Source: Opitutia bacterium
Lineage (GTDB): Bacteria > Verrucomicrobiota > Verrucomicrobiia > Opitutales > Seribacteraceae
NCBI GenBank assembly: GCA_002730975.1
Contig: PCBO01000004.1
Coordinates: 25,400-89,399, forward strand
Direction of reading: 5' to 3'
Length of the DNA stretch: 64,000 nt
In this document: in pieces, positions 8,877 through 18,162 of the stretch
Numbering within the stretch: the stretch's first letter is position 1
How the letters are laid out: the number at the start of each line of letters is the position of its first letter
Program-made: the position numbers and the translations under genes
The notes under the pieces: generated by a model
What the model was told of the DNA's origin: nothing
Seen by the model: the letters and a program-made list of their open reading frames with translations, nothing else
Databases searched by the model: none

Positions 8877-9814
8877 CGATTGGCGTGGCGGCGGATGCTC
8901 TTGCCTCGACGCCGACGCTGTCTGAGGAAGTCGGACAACACACGATCCAGAGGCAGATCGGTGGTGACGGAAAGAAATTCCGCACCGAGTTTGTTACAGA
9001 TGGAGCGCAAGGAATCGCCGTGTTCCTCGAATCTGCCGAGGTACTTGCGACGGGCGGCAGCAGGATCAATAAAGAAATCGGACTCCGTCTCCACATCATG
9101 AAAGAGGAGGGCTTCGTTATAATCGAAATTCACCTCCTGAGGATCCAGCACTCGAAAGACGACCACGTCGTGACCAGTGGCGGTCAACCGGCCAAGTTGC
9201 CGTTCCAATTCATCAAGTGGAGTAAGCAGATCGGAAACGAGCACAATGAGGCCACGCTTGTTGACCAACTCGACGATCCGGCGAAGTGGCTTGGACAGAT
9301 CGGTCGACTTCCCCCCCGCCGGCTTCTCGAGCGAAAGCATGAGTTGCCGCAAGTGACCCGGCCGATTTTTAGCGGGAAGATAGTCACGAATATTCTCGTC
9401 GAAGCTGAGCAAGCCGACAGCGTCTCCCTGCTGGAAGAGAAAATAGGCCAAGGTAGCAGCGAGGGTATGGGCATAGTCAGCCTTTGTCCAGTCGAGGGAG
9501 CCGAACGTCATGGAGCGGCTTTGGTCGAGCAATAGGTGACAGCGAAGGTTCGTCTCGTCCTCGAACTTCTTGATGTAGAACCGATCGCTGCGGGCGAGCA
9601 AACGCCAATCGAGGTAGCGCGTATCGTCGCCGGGCACATACTGCCTGTACTCCGTGAACTCGGCGGAAAAACCGTGATAAGGACTCCGATGAATCCCGTT
9701 CCAAAAGCCCTGCACCACAACTTGAGAGCGCAATTCCAAGCTGCGAATCTGCATGAGGATGCGCGTATCGATAAACTCGGCTCGCCTGGGAGAAGACTGG
9801 ACCGATGGAGGCAT
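8873..9814 (-). CDS. DUF58 domain protein (MoxR partner)
   Basis: 313 residues, cytoplasmic by composition. The diagnostic DUF58 signature is present: EYRQYVPGDDTRYLDWRLLA at about 55-74, then ARSDRFYIKKFEDE. A VWA-like core follows with an intact MIDAS, D97, S99 and S101 (LLLDQSRSM), and VLVSDLL further on. DUF58 proteins almost always sit beside a MoxR AAA+ ATPase and are thought to be its adaptor or target. Here the ATG overlaps the moxR stop (TAATG) and the 3' end overlaps the BatA gene by four bases. Family assignment is very secure; the substrate in this organism is unknown. Confidence 0.9.
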   Translation of the reverse strand: MPPSVQSSPRRAEFIDTRILMQIRSLELRSQVVVQGFWNGIHRSPYHGFSAEFTEYRQYVPGDDTRYLDWRLLARSDRFYIKKFEDETNLRCHLLLDQSRSMTFGSLDWTKADYAHTLAATLAYFLFQQGDAVGLLSFDENIRDYLPAKNRPGHLRQLMLSLEKPAGGKSTDLSKPLRRIVELVNKRGLIVLVSDLLTPLDELERQLGRLTATGHDVVVFRVLDPQEVNFDYNEALLFHDVETESDFFIDPAAARRKYLGRFEEHGDSLRSICNKLGAEFLSVTTDLPLDRVLSDFLRQRRRRGKSIRRHANR

Positions 9815-10815
9815 TATTTGATTACGGGAGAGATGCTCTCCAATAGGTGCTTGATTACCTTTTCAGTAGTAATGCCTTCGGCTTCCGCCCTGTAGTTGAC
9901 TAGGATGCGGTGACGGAGAACAGGTTGAGAGAGAGCCTGAACATCTTCCACGGTGACGTGGGTGTTGCCAAGCAGAAGGGCTCGAGCCTTGGCCCCGAGC
10001 ACAAGGAACTGGGCAGCCCTGAGTCCCGCACCCCAGTTGACCCACTCATTCACATACTCGAGCGATCCATCCTGATGGGGTCGACTAGCCGCCGCGAGAC
10101 GCACCGCATAACGGGTAATATCTTCCGCCACGGGCATCTTTCGTACGAGCCGGATGAAACGAATCATGGTCGCGGCACTAAAGAGCGGTTTACCGGGTTT
10201 GGTCGGCTCGGCGGTAGTTTGGCGAACCACCTCCACCTCATCGTCCTCGGGCAAGTAGTCGATCACCACGTTGAACATGAATCGGTCGAGCTGTGCCTCG
10301 GGCAACGGGTAAGTGCCCTCCATCTCAATCGGATTCTGCGTGGCGAGCACGAAGAAGGGCTCGGGCAATGGATGTCGCTTACCTGCGGCAGTCACCTGAT
10401 GCTCCTGCATGGCCTCCAGTAGGGCGGCCTGAGTTTTCGGAGGCGTTCGGTTGATCTCGTCGGCCAGAAGCATGTTAGCGAAGACGGGCCCGGGCACGAA
10501 GGTAAGTTGCCGCCCATTCGCCGTTTCGCTCAGCACCTCCGTTCCCGTGATGTCAGCAGGCATCAGGTCGGGTGTGAACTGTACTCTAGAAAACTCTAAT
10601 TTCAGGATATGTGAAATCGACTTCACCAGCAAGGTCTTGGCCAATCCGGGAGCCCCCGTGATGAGGCAATGACCTCCGGCGAAGAGAGAGATGAGGATCT
10701 GCTCGATGACCTCGCTCTGACCGACGATGGTCTTGTCCAGTTCAGTCTTTATCTTCTGATAGCCCTCCTCGAGCTGCTTTACGGTTCTGGATTCGGTTGA
10801 GGTCTTGGTTTTCAT
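9814..10815 (-). CDS. moxR: MoxR-family AAA+ ATPase
   Basis: The ORF track starts at 10944, but the first 43 codons lie over the DUF4159 gene and look non-coding. I choose the ATG at 10815 (MKTKTSTES), which overlaps the DUF4159 stop as TGATG and gives 333 residues, normal for MoxR. Walker A is GAPGLAKT (54-61) and Walker B is LLADE (116-120), followed by INRTPPKTQ. The MoxR-type VQFTPDLMPADITG and FVLATQNPIEMEGTYPLPEAQ are also present. MoxR ATPases act as chaperone-like remodelers, often of VWA proteins. The next two genes supply such partners, so it is probably the energy source for this operon's assembly process. Confidence 0.93.
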   Translation of the reverse strand: MKTKTSTESRTVKQLEEGYQKIKTELDKTIVGQSEVIEQILISLFAGGHCLITGAPGLAKTLLVKSISHILKLEFSRVQFTPDLMPADITGTEVLSETANGRQLTFVPGPVFANMLLADEINRTPPKTQAALLEAMQEHQVTAAGKRHPLPEPFFVLATQNPIEMEGTYPLPEAQLDRFMFNVVIDYLPEDDEVEVVRQTTAEPTKPGKPLFSAATMIRFIRLVRKMPVAEDITRYAVRLAAASRPHQDGSLEYVNEWVNWGAGLRAAQFLVLGAKARALLLGNTHVTVEDVQALSQPVLRHRILVNYRAEAEGITTEKVIKHLLESISPVIK

Positions 10816-11645
10816 CAATGCGTCATCGCGTAGAAGATTATGTTGATGCCCATTGGATAGGCTTTTGGTTCGGAGAAATTTCGGAAGTAATACTGGTTCT
10901 CGCCCTCTCGCTCCCAACCGTCCCCGAGGTCGGTGTTGTGGCAAATCATGACCATCATCCGTTCCTTGTCGTCGAAGATGCCTTGATAATGGACTTCACT
11001 TCCGTCGTCGGGTCCGGGACGCCACTCGAAATTCATACCGTTCATCGCTTGGCCTATACTGGGGAGCTGCGGTTTTTCCTTCAGGTCGAAAACGGAATGG
11101 AAGACAGGATGCTCTAGGGGTAATTCCTTGGGTTTTCGGTCGGGAAAGACCCGCTTCATCTCAAAAGCAAAGTTGTCGTACTCATCCCCTCCCCAGAAAT
11201 CATCCACAAGAAGAAAGCCCCCATTGAGGAGGTATTTCCGAAGAGCCTTCACCTCATCCTCTGAAAACCACAAATCGCCGGGCTCGATGATATAGATGAA
11301 GGGGTAATCGAACAGTTTCGGATCGGTTAACTCGAGCACCTTGCCCTCGGGATGGACCTTGAGGGAAGTCATTTCCTGCAGGCGGTAAGACAAGTTGAGC
11401 TCGGCATCGGGATAATCAGTAGCCCATTTTCTTCCCCTCCCCCCGTAGCTGCCGTAGCGAATCCTTACGAAAGTAAAAACGTCGCGCGGCATCTCGTTGT
11501 CGAGTTCCCACTCGGGCACACCTCGACGATCGATCGATGGTGGTACGGGGTAACGTTGTGCCCAAGCCACCGCTACTGCGATCAGGATCCCTGTGCCCGA
11601 GAACAAGGCAAACAAAGTTTTACTGCTCTTCTTGCGTTTCATCAT
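10815..11645 (-). CDS. DUF4159 protein, membrane-anchored (paralogue 1)
   Basis: The track ORF begins at 11855 but overlaps the upstream TPR gene deeply. The ATG at 11645 (MMKRKK) or 11642 gives about 276 residues, with one N-terminal helix (LFALFSGTGILIAVAVAW) and an extracytoplasmic domain. DUF4159 features are FIYIIEPGDLWFSEDEV, LRKYLLNGGFLLVDDFWGG, LPLEHPVFHSVF and the C-terminal MGINIIFYAMTH. The family resembles a class I amidotransferase-like fold but lacks an obvious catalytic triad; its function is not known. It overlaps the TPR/peptidase gene by 26 bases and moxR by one. A second, larger DUF4159 protein sits at 54327-55931 in a different operon. Confidence 0.84.
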   Translation of the reverse strand: MMKRKKSSKTLFALFSGTGILIAVAVAWAQRYPVPPSIDRRGVPEWELDNEMPRDVFTFVRIRYGSYGGRGRKWATDYPDAELNLSYRLQEMTSLKVHPEGKVLELTDPKLFDYPFIYIIEPGDLWFSEDEVKALRKYLLNGGFLLVDDFWGGDEYDNFAFEMKRVFPDRKPKELPLEHPVFHSVFDLKEKPQLPSIGQAMNGMNFEWRPGPDDGSEVHYQGIFDDKERMMVMICHNTDLGDGWEREGENQYYFRNFSEPKAYPMGINIIFYAMTH

Positions 11646-14151
11646 TCCAGTCCAGTAGCAGTCGATGGGCCTCGCGAAACCGGGGAGCTGCCTCCAAGGC
11701 CATAAGCAGTTGCCGCTTTGCCTCCGGTTTCCTGTACTCCCGAAGTAAGCGCGCCAAGTGGAAGTGAGCCTCGGCAGGATCCTCCGGTTCCAACTCCAGC
11801 AAGGTAAGCCAAGACTCGATCGCAGGTTCTGCCTGATTCTTGGCCTCGGCGGCAAGAGCGAGTTGCCGGTGGGGTCTTGGCAGAAGCGGATTTACCGCAA
11901 GGGCGCGATCTGCATTTCGCTGTACGGCTTCCCAGTCCCTCGCCTCTCCTCCAAGCTCGATGAGGCGAATAAAAGCCTCGTAGGCATCTCCGCTTATCCC
12001 TGCCAAGGTTTCCAAGGTTTTTCTTTCCTCACTAAATTCATTCAGCTCGCGATGGGCCTTCGCCAGCAAGACATAAGCGTTCCGTCCCCTTTTGTTTTGC
12101 TCAGGGAAAAGCTTAATCAGTTCTCGACAGATTGCCTTGAGCTCTTCCCAATTGCGATCCTTGGACAGACGGTGAGCCTCTCTGCTTAGAATGTAAAAGT
12201 TAGGGGGCTCCTTGGCCGACCCGTTCCGATCCTCCTTGCGATCATCAGGTACGGGTTTGCTCCAGTCCAGTTTGGGGCCGAGCGCTTCCGCTCGAGTACG
12301 GGCGTATATGGCGAACGCCACCTCAAGTTTCTCCATCGGTTCGACCGCCTGAGCGATGGCCACGTTAATCTTCACCCCTTGAGCGAGCTTGTCCAAGATA
12401 GCCCGAATCGCCTCGTGCCCGAACCGCTCCACGATGTATTCAACCACCAGCGATGACTGGTAATAAGCAAACTGCAAATGCTCGGGCGAAGGAGGAGAGA
12501 GAAAGGCTCCACTGAGCTTGCCGACCGGAGTCAGAACTCCCCCTAGGATCTTCTCCCTAAAATCCGGGTTCATGCGTTGGCCCCAAGTGGGACTGGCTTG
12601 GCGTTCCTCGTACACGCTGATACCCTCGCTGAGCCAACGAGGCATTTTATTCTTCGTCAGGGCAAGAGTCACGGTGTGGCAGAACTCATGCCAAAGCACG
12701 GCTTCCCAATTAGCCGGGAAAGGCATTTGCGTAGCAGGGCTGTTGGCCGTGATGACACACCCGAAGCAGACCCCGAGAAAGCCCGGGTTCTCAGGCATCC
12801 CGAAGGTACGCACGCCAAAATCCTTTTGCTTGTCGAAGATCTCCACCACGGTAGGCTTTTCCAGTTTGAGCCCATATTTCCGGGTCAAAGTCTCGTGGGC
12901 CCGATTCAGCAACCGTAGGGCACGAGCACCATAGACGGCGGCCTCATGGCGAGCCATACGGAGAACAAACTTATCAGTTCTCAAGGTATCAAATTTGTCG
13001 AGCGTATCCTTGAGGTTCAAAAGATTGAAGGTGGTGACGTCGTAGCCGTCGGCTTCGTGGGCGTCCTCAGTCAGTTTCCAGCCTTCATCATCTCGACCTA
13101 GACGAAGAAGGTCCTGAGCCAACTGTATCTTCGCGGGGTGGAACCCGCCGTCGAAGGCCAGCGCTAGGCGCTGATGTTCCGCGCCTTCGGAAAAACGATA
13201 CTTCTGCGAAAGCTTCCGTCCGATCAGGTAGTCCACAACCGGATTATTCTTCCAGTGAGCGAGAGCCTTTTCGCGGGCGGCCTTTTCGGCCTCCTTATCT
13301 TCGAGAAGATGAGCGATGATGCTACGGTAGGCCCACGCCTGGGGATACCGGGGATTCACCTCCAAAGCCTTGGACAATTGCTTCTCGGCCTCCGTGTAAG
13401 CCTCCACATCGATCAGGTGATTGGCCAAAAGGATGAGCGAGGCAGTGTGATTCGGGTTTATGGACAAAGCCGCCTGCAGGTATTCCAACATCACCATCCG
13501 ATCCGATGGGGCGAACGCCCGGGCAGCCCCGAAATGCAGGTCGGCATTCTCAGGATGTTTTTTTAGAGCGAGTTGAAAGGTTCGCCCCGCCAAGGCAAAA
13601 TCACTCTTCGACAAAGCCAATTCACCAACAGCAAGAGGGACACCCACGTAATCGGCGTCCCTTTCCCGAGCACCCGAATAGAGGTTATCCAGAACCAGTT
13701 TCGGCTCGCCACCCAGTTTGAGAGCGGTTCGACCCAAGGCCACCAAGTCGGGAGCATTGCGATAGGCCCAAGCTCTTGAACCCGCCAGTTGGTTAATTTC
13801 GGCCAACATCGCATCGGCCCCCTTGGAATCCCCATTGTAACGAAATACCTCTTCCGCCAACAACCGAACGCGAACACCTCGAGAGACCTTCTCCAGGGCC
13901 GTACTGGTATTCTTCAAGGCATCCTCGTATTTCCCTAAGGCCATCAAGGCTCGAATCTGCAGAACCCACAAATCCTCTTTCCATTCATTCTCCTTTAAGG
14001 CCTCGGCAGCCTTAGTGGCAACTAGCGCGAAGTCTCCTTTCTTCCATGCCTCATGAACTTCCTCCACTGGTTCCGCCGCTGGAACCGAACAAACGAGAAA
14101 GAGCAGGGCTGTGACAACCCAAGTGCATTTTATATCTCCTACAAACTCCAA
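11620..14151 (-). CDS. Exported TPR protein with HExxH (peptidase MA-like) metalloprotease domain
   Basis: 843 residues. An N-terminal hydrophobic segment (WVVTALLFLVCSVPAA) suggests a signal peptide or anchor. TPR-like helical repeats cover about 30-400 and again 640-835. Between them, at about 400-610, is a gluzincin-type domain with LWHEFCH (H488, E489, H492) and the third ligand in RWLSEGISVYEE (Glu509), the pattern of the peptidase-MA-like superfamily. It is the first gene of the minus-strand operon, with 82 bases separating it from the MATE gene. It may cleave or hold an envelope substrate handled by the MoxR/VWA proteins; that role is inferred. All three metal ligands are present, so it should be catalytically competent. 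Confidence 0.85.
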   Translation of the reverse strand: MEFVGDIKCTWVVTALLFLVCSVPAAEPVEEVHEAWKKGDFALVATKAAEALKENEWKEDLWVLQIRALMALGKYEDALKNTSTALEKVSRGVRVRLLAEEVFRYNGDSKGADAMLAEINQLAGSRAWAYRNAPDLVALGRTALKLGGEPKLVLDNLYSGARERDADYVGVPLAVGELALSKSDFALAGRTFQLALKKHPENADLHFGAARAFAPSDRMVMLEYLQAALSINPNHTASLILLANHLIDVEAYTEAEKQLSKALEVNPRYPQAWAYRSIIAHLLEDKEAEKAAREKALAHWKNNPVVDYLIGRKLSQKYRFSEGAEHQRLALAFDGGFHPAKIQLAQDLLRLGRDDEGWKLTEDAHEADGYDVTTFNLLNLKDTLDKFDTLRTDKFVLRMARHEAAVYGARALRLLNRAHETLTRKYGLKLEKPTVVEIFDKQKDFGVRTFGMPENPGFLGVCFGCVITANSPATQMPFPANWEAVLWHEFCHTVTLALTKNKMPRWLSEGISVYEERQASPTWGQRMNPDFREKILGGVLTPVGKLSGAFLSPPSPEHLQFAYYQSSLVVEYIVERFGHEAIRAILDKLAQGVKINVAIAQAVEPMEKLEVAFAIYARTRAEALGPKLDWSKPVPDDRKEDRNGSAKEPPNFYILSREAHRLSKDRNWEELKAICRELIKLFPEQNKRGRNAYVLLAKAHRELNEFSEERKTLETLAGISGDAYEAFIRLIELGGEARDWEAVQRNADRALAVNPLLPRPHRQLALAAEAKNQAEPAIESWLTLLELEPEDPAEAHFHLARLLREYRKPEAKRQLLMALEAAPRFREAHRLLLDWNDETQEEQ

Positions 14152-14233
14152 TGTGTAGCGTAGCTTTGATAAAAAAGCCCCGGCCGCAAGAAGGGAATTA
14201 GAAGGTCAGCTAAAATTCATATCGAGCTTCTCC

Positions 14234-15580
14234 TTAGACAGAGGTAATACGATTCAAAATATGCCTGCCATAGAAAAAAGTGATTATGGCTGCGCTCCAA
14301 GTGACCAGAAAGATACCCCACCAAATTCCAGATTCCTGAAAGCCCAGGTAAAAAGCCAAGAGATAGAAAACTAGGCAAGGAGCAAAGATTTGCCGATAAA
14401 GCCCAATGATAATTGCGTAAAGGGGCCTTTTAAGCCCTTGGAGCAACGAAACAGTCTGAAATAAAATGACGTACGAGCAAAGTGTGATTGCCGCGATTCG
14501 AAGGTAGTCCACCCCATGCCCGACCACCACGGAGTCGTTGGTAAAAAAAGTCATCAATGGCTTGGCGAGAAAGAAGCAAAAGAAACCGCCGAGAACCATC
14601 ATCAACAGGCCATATTTCATGGTAGTGTTCCAGGTTTCACGAACCCGATCGAACTTCTTCGCTCCGTTATTTTGCCCGGTAAGGGAAAGAACGGCGATGT
14701 TAAGGCCGATGGTCGGGAGCAGAACGATTTGCTCGATGCGAGTGGCAATTCCGTAAGCGGCAACACCCGCGGTACTGAATTTGCTGATGAAGAAGGTGAT
14801 GACAAAAATACCGACTGCCACGGTAACCATGTTCAAACTTGCGGGGATTCCCTGACGGGCGATATCCTTATAACTTGAGGAAGGAACAAAGTTGGACAAA
14901 ATAGGTCCATCCCAAAGCTTGGTAGCGGCCAACTTGCGAAGAAGGTAGACCGTACCGAAAACTTGGATGACAACTGTCGCCAAGGCGACACCACGAATCC
15001 CAAGAGCGGGAACTCCAAAACCACCGAACATGAACCAAGGGTCGAGTAAGCAATTAAAGAAGAAACCTGCGATCAAGACGTTTCGGTAGCTTTTGGTGTC
15101 TCCTTGAGAATTGAGCGAGGCGTTCAAGATCGATTGAAGAACAAAGAACACGGTACCCGCGAGAATAACGTTCATATAATCAAGAGCCAATTCAAGATAA
15201 TCACCCGTCGCTCCAAGCACTCCGAATAAGAAAGGCGCGAAAGCAAAGCCGATAATGGTGAGACCAATGGCAAAGAGGATTCCGAAGGACAGGCACTGCA
15301 CACAGAAGTGATGAGCCTTCTCGCTATTCTTTTCGCCGAGGGCGTTGGCGATAAGAGCCGTGCCACCTTGGGATATTCCCGTGCCCATCGCGATAATGAT
15401 GAAGAATACGGGAAAAGATATCGACAAGGCCGCCAAAGCCTCGGTCGATACAAACCCGGCGAAATAGGTATCGACCACGTTATACATTGTATTGAAGAAG
15501 AAACCGATGCTCGCAGGCACGGCAATTTTCCGGACGAGGCTCGGAATCGGGTCGGTGGTCAGATTCATCTCATCAATCAT
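14234..15580 (-). CDS. MATE-family multidrug/Na+ efflux transporter
   Basis: 448 residues, almost wholly hydrophobic with about 12 membrane helices. The start is typical of the DinF/NorM-like MATE group: IPSLVRKIAVPASIGFFFNTMYNVVDTYFAG, then SQGGTALIANALGEK, and in the second half GLNIAVLSLTGQNNGA. It would export cationic or other organic compounds in exchange for Na+ or H+. An alternative ATG at 15568 (MNLTTD) fits nearly as well, and neither has a clear ribosome-binding site. It lies downstream of no other gene and runs divergently from the small secreted protein at 15736. The specific substrate cannot be read from sequence. Confidence 0.9.
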   Translation of the reverse strand: MIDEMNLTTDPIPSLVRKIAVPASIGFFFNTMYNVVDTYFAGFVSTEALAALSISFPVFFIIIAMGTGISQGGTALIANALGEKNSEKAHHFCVQCLSFGILFAIGLTIIGFAFAPFLFGVLGATGDYLELALDYMNVILAGTVFFVLQSILNASLNSQGDTKSYRNVLIAGFFFNCLLDPWFMFGGFGVPALGIRGVALATVVIQVFGTVYLLRKLAATKLWDGPILSNFVPSSSYKDIARQGIPASLNMVTVAVGIFVITFFISKFSTAGVAAYGIATRIEQIVLLPTIGLNIAVLSLTGQNNGAKKFDRVRETWNTTMKYGLLMMVLGGFFCFFLAKPLMTFFTNDSVVVGHGVDYLRIAAITLCSYVILFQTVSLLQGLKRPLYAIIIGLYRQIFAPCLVFYLLAFYLGFQESGIWWGIFLVTWSAAIITFFYGRHILNRITSV

Positions 15581-15735
15581 TCATCAAAATGATCAAACTT
15601 GCGATCAAACGTTATCACCTAAATCGTTCGCCAAATTCCTTGCAAAGGAGGCCAACTCCTTCAAGAAATAAGGAATCCAAGTTCGCCACTTCAAGAATTG
15701 GCCTTGAAGCACCACTCATTACAGAGAACTCGATC

Positions 15736-16215
15736 ATGAAACAAATACTCACTACATTCCTTACGCTCTTCCTGCTTACTCCCTACCTTCATCCCGCAGA
15801 GAAAGAAAAAAAAGAAGAGGAAAAATCGTACTTGGACCGTCTTAAGAAGGCTTATGAAGAGAAAGTAGAAAGCGGCAAGAAGCTCTATGTCGAAAACGTC
15901 GAGGATGGGAAGAAACTCTATGAAAAGAATTTTGGGGACGGAAAGGAACTCACTGAACAAACGAAGGAGTGGGTCAAGGAGGACATAGAGAACATAGGCG
16001 ACTGGGAATATAAGATCGTCGCATTCGGAAGCAAAGCCAGCACGGAAATGGAAAAAGAACTCAACCGACTTGGACAGGAACGCTGGCAATGCTTCTGGGT
16101 GGAACCCTCTGGGAAGGAAAAGGTCTTTTATTTCAAAAGGACAAAGAAGAGCTACATTCAAAAGATTCCCGCCGGAGATCTTCTAAGAATTATTGGTGCT
16201 CTTAACCTAGAATAG
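15736..16215 (+). CDS. Small secreted protein with 11-residue charged repeats and DUF4177-like tail
   Basis: The track ORF starts at 15589, but the natural start is ATG 15736, which opens on a signal peptide (MKQILTTFLTLFLLTPYLHPA) and gives 159 residues. Then comes a Lys/Glu-rich helical stretch with three related units, EKVESGKKLYV, ENVEDGKKLYE and KNFGDGKELTE. The C-terminal half (GDWEYKIVAFGSKA, LNRLGQERWQCFWVE) has the layout of DUF4177-type small domains (WEYKIV followed by LN.LG.E.W). I know no assigned function. It is flanked by the divergent MATE gene and by the DUF1501 gene 116 bases downstream. Probably periplasmic or a surface accessory protein. Confidence 0.65.
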   Translation: MKQILTTFLTLFLLTPYLHPAEKEKKEEEKSYLDRLKKAYEEKVESGKKLYVENVEDGKKLYEKNFGDGKELTEQTKEWVKEDIENIGDWEYKIVAFGSKASTEMEKELNRLGQERWQCFWVEPSGKEKVFYFKRTKKSYIQKIPAGDLLRIIGALNLE

Positions 16216-16331
16216 AACAAAGACTATTGTTTAGGCATTTCCTTCTTGTCGGGGCTGGGAAGACAAGATTTCCGAACGACCCTCGTACCCTGTTGACAAA
16301 TCTCATCTTTGAGGAAGTTTCTAACGGATAA

Positions 16332-17714
16332 ATGAATCAGTGGAGTCGGCGGAATTTTTTAAAGTTGGGCGTGGTGGGTTTGGCTTTACCCCAATTTGTG
16401 GATTTACGTTCACAAGCTGCTGCCAGTCGAAATAGCGAAGTGGCCCAAGGTTTCGGCAGGGCCAAGTCCTGCATCGTGCTTTTTGCCTGGGGCGGATTGA
16501 GCCACCTCGACACCTTCGACATGAAGCCATATGCGACATCCGACGTTCGCGGGCATTTCAAGGAGATTCCCACGGCCGTGCCGGGAATCCGCGTGGGCGA
16601 ACACGTCCCGGGATTCGCACGAATGATGAAGGAGTGGGCTATTGTGCGGAGCGCCCACCACAACGCGTCTAGTCATCGTTCGGGAGCCTACTGGAACCTG
16701 ACGGGGCACGAACCGCCGAACCTCGGAGGTAACTGGCCAGCCTCGAGAGACGACTGGCCCTGCATCGGTTCCTTGATATGGGAGGCCCTGGGCGACGGGC
16801 GAGGCCCGGTGCCCGGTGCTAGTTCCCTACCATACACCCTCTTCGACGGCGGAGTGGCCAACGGACAAGACGGCGGATTTCTGGGTCTTGGTCGAGATCC
16901 TGTAGTGTTGCGTCCAACCGGAAGGAAACTTCGTGAGTACGAGGGGAAATCACCATCCTCCGGTCGCGTGGAACTGGATTTACCCGAGGGCTTGGATATG
17001 GACCGATTGGATGGAAGACGGGGTTTGCTTCGCCAACTGGAGGACAGAATGATCGGAACCGACAATGAGGTGAGCAAGGCTGTTATTCGCTCGCGAGAGC
17101 AAGCCCTTGATATGCTGCTCAGTCCCAAGGCACGCGACGCCTTCGACTTGGAAAAGGAATCGGTCAAGACAAGGGAAACCTACGGCATGCATGTGTGCGG
17201 CCAAAGTGTTCTCACCGCACGCAGACTGGCGGAAGCTGGCGTGCCCGTATCAACGGTATACTGTGCCGCAGGAGATCTCAACGGCTCAAAGGGGGACCAC
17301 TTCGACACCCATGTAGATAACTTCAACCGACTCAAGAACAATATGCTCCCCCCTCTCGACCAAGCAGCCACTGCTCTCATCGGAGACTTGAAAGCGCGTG
17401 GTATGTTGGAAGAGACTTTGGTCGTCCTGCTAACCGAGTTCGGACGCACGCCAAAAATAAACGGCGGAGCTGGTCGCGACCATTTTCCCGACTGCTATTC
17501 GGTCGCCTTTGCAGGTGGAGGAATTGGAGGCGGTCAGGTATACGGTAGTTCCAACGCCATCGGGGCAAAGCCTGCAACCAATCCATGCGAACCACCAGAT
17601 ATACACGCCACTATCTTCCATGCTTTGGGGATTGATCACCGCAAAATGATAATGGATAGGAATGATCGTCCGTTACCCATATGCGACGGAAATCCCCTTC
17701 CGCTGTTCGGATAA
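16332..17714 (+). CDS. DUF1501 protein, Tat-exported (copy 1, no PSD1 partner)
   Basis: 460 residues with a Tat signal at the start (SRRNFLKLGVVGLAL). DUF1501 proteins belong to the alkaline phosphatase/sulfatase-like superfamily. The matching features are FAWGGLSHLDTFDMKP near the N-terminus, LTEFGRTPKINGGAGRDHFP near the C-terminus, and AGGGIGGGQVYG. The enzymatic reaction is undetermined. These genes usually sit beside a DUF1549-DUF1553 (PSD1) gene, but here none is adjacent, unlike copies 2 and 3 at 45451 and 50501. The first codon follows a weak purine-rich stretch (CGGATAA). An isolated periplasmic hydrolase is the simplest reading. Confidence 0.86.
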   Translation: MNQWSRRNFLKLGVVGLALPQFVDLRSQAAASRNSEVAQGFGRAKSCIVLFAWGGLSHLDTFDMKPYATSDVRGHFKEIPTAVPGIRVGEHVPGFARMMKEWAIVRSAHHNASSHRSGAYWNLTGHEPPNLGGNWPASRDDWPCIGSLIWEALGDGRGPVPGASSLPYTLFDGGVANGQDGGFLGLGRDPVVLRPTGRKLREYEGKSPSSGRVELDLPEGLDMDRLDGRRGLLRQLEDRMIGTDNEVSKAVIRSREQALDMLLSPKARDAFDLEKESVKTRETYGMHVCGQSVLTARRLAEAGVPVSTVYCAAGDLNGSKGDHFDTHVDNFNRLKNNMLPPLDQAATALIGDLKARGMLEETLVVLLTEFGRTPKINGGAGRDHFPDCYSVAFAGGGIGGGQVYGSSNAIGAKPATNPCEPPDIHATIFHALGIDHRKMIMDRNDRPLPICDGNPLPLFG

Positions 17715-18162
17715 GCTGAAAAAACAGACTGGGGTTTGCCCTTTTGCTAAAGCCGGATAATGAAAGAGTAGGCTTTAAATCCTCATTAGTAAGCATGAAA
17801 AACAACAGATTTGAATGGATGCAAACTGACTTTCTGATCAATAGATTAGGAACACTTTTAAGGCGTCCCACCATATTAATCGGTTTTTGTGTATCAATAT
17901 ACTTCACATTGAAAATCCTAACTGTTTAAATACTCCGATAAAATCTTTTCGTTCGGGTACTACATCAAAATTCAAACGATTGCCTCCCCTCCGAGAGAAC
18001 TATTTTCATCCGCTAAAACTCCTTCGGACATAGAAACACAGGAAAGAAACCTACCTCTTAAATTCTTCTTGTTAGAGAATCGGAATTGCATGATAGAGTC
18101 AGTTTGGTTTGGTTAAGTTGTAAAAAGGGGTCATCCCCAAGCGACTCTTCAAATCCCAAAGC
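17715..18162 (+). other. 448-base intergenic region, no supported gene
   Basis: More AT-rich than its flanks. The track lists small ORFs on both strands (17744-17929 plus, 17611-17907 minus), but none has a ribosome-binding site or recognisable protein. An internal ATG in the plus ORF would give a 44-residue peptide with one hydrophobic segment (PTILIGFCVSIYF), which I cannot support as a gene. No strong terminator or tRNA-like fold was found. It presumably holds the promoter for the DUF1080-sulfatase pair. Confidence 0.6.

Noticed and set aside
16293-16321. TTGACA as a -35 box before DUF1501 copy 1
   Set aside because: The matching -10 position reads AGTTTC, too poor to call.
17744-17929. 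61-residue plus-strand ORF with one hydrophobic segment
   Set aside because: Starts at TTG without ribosome-binding site; no family.
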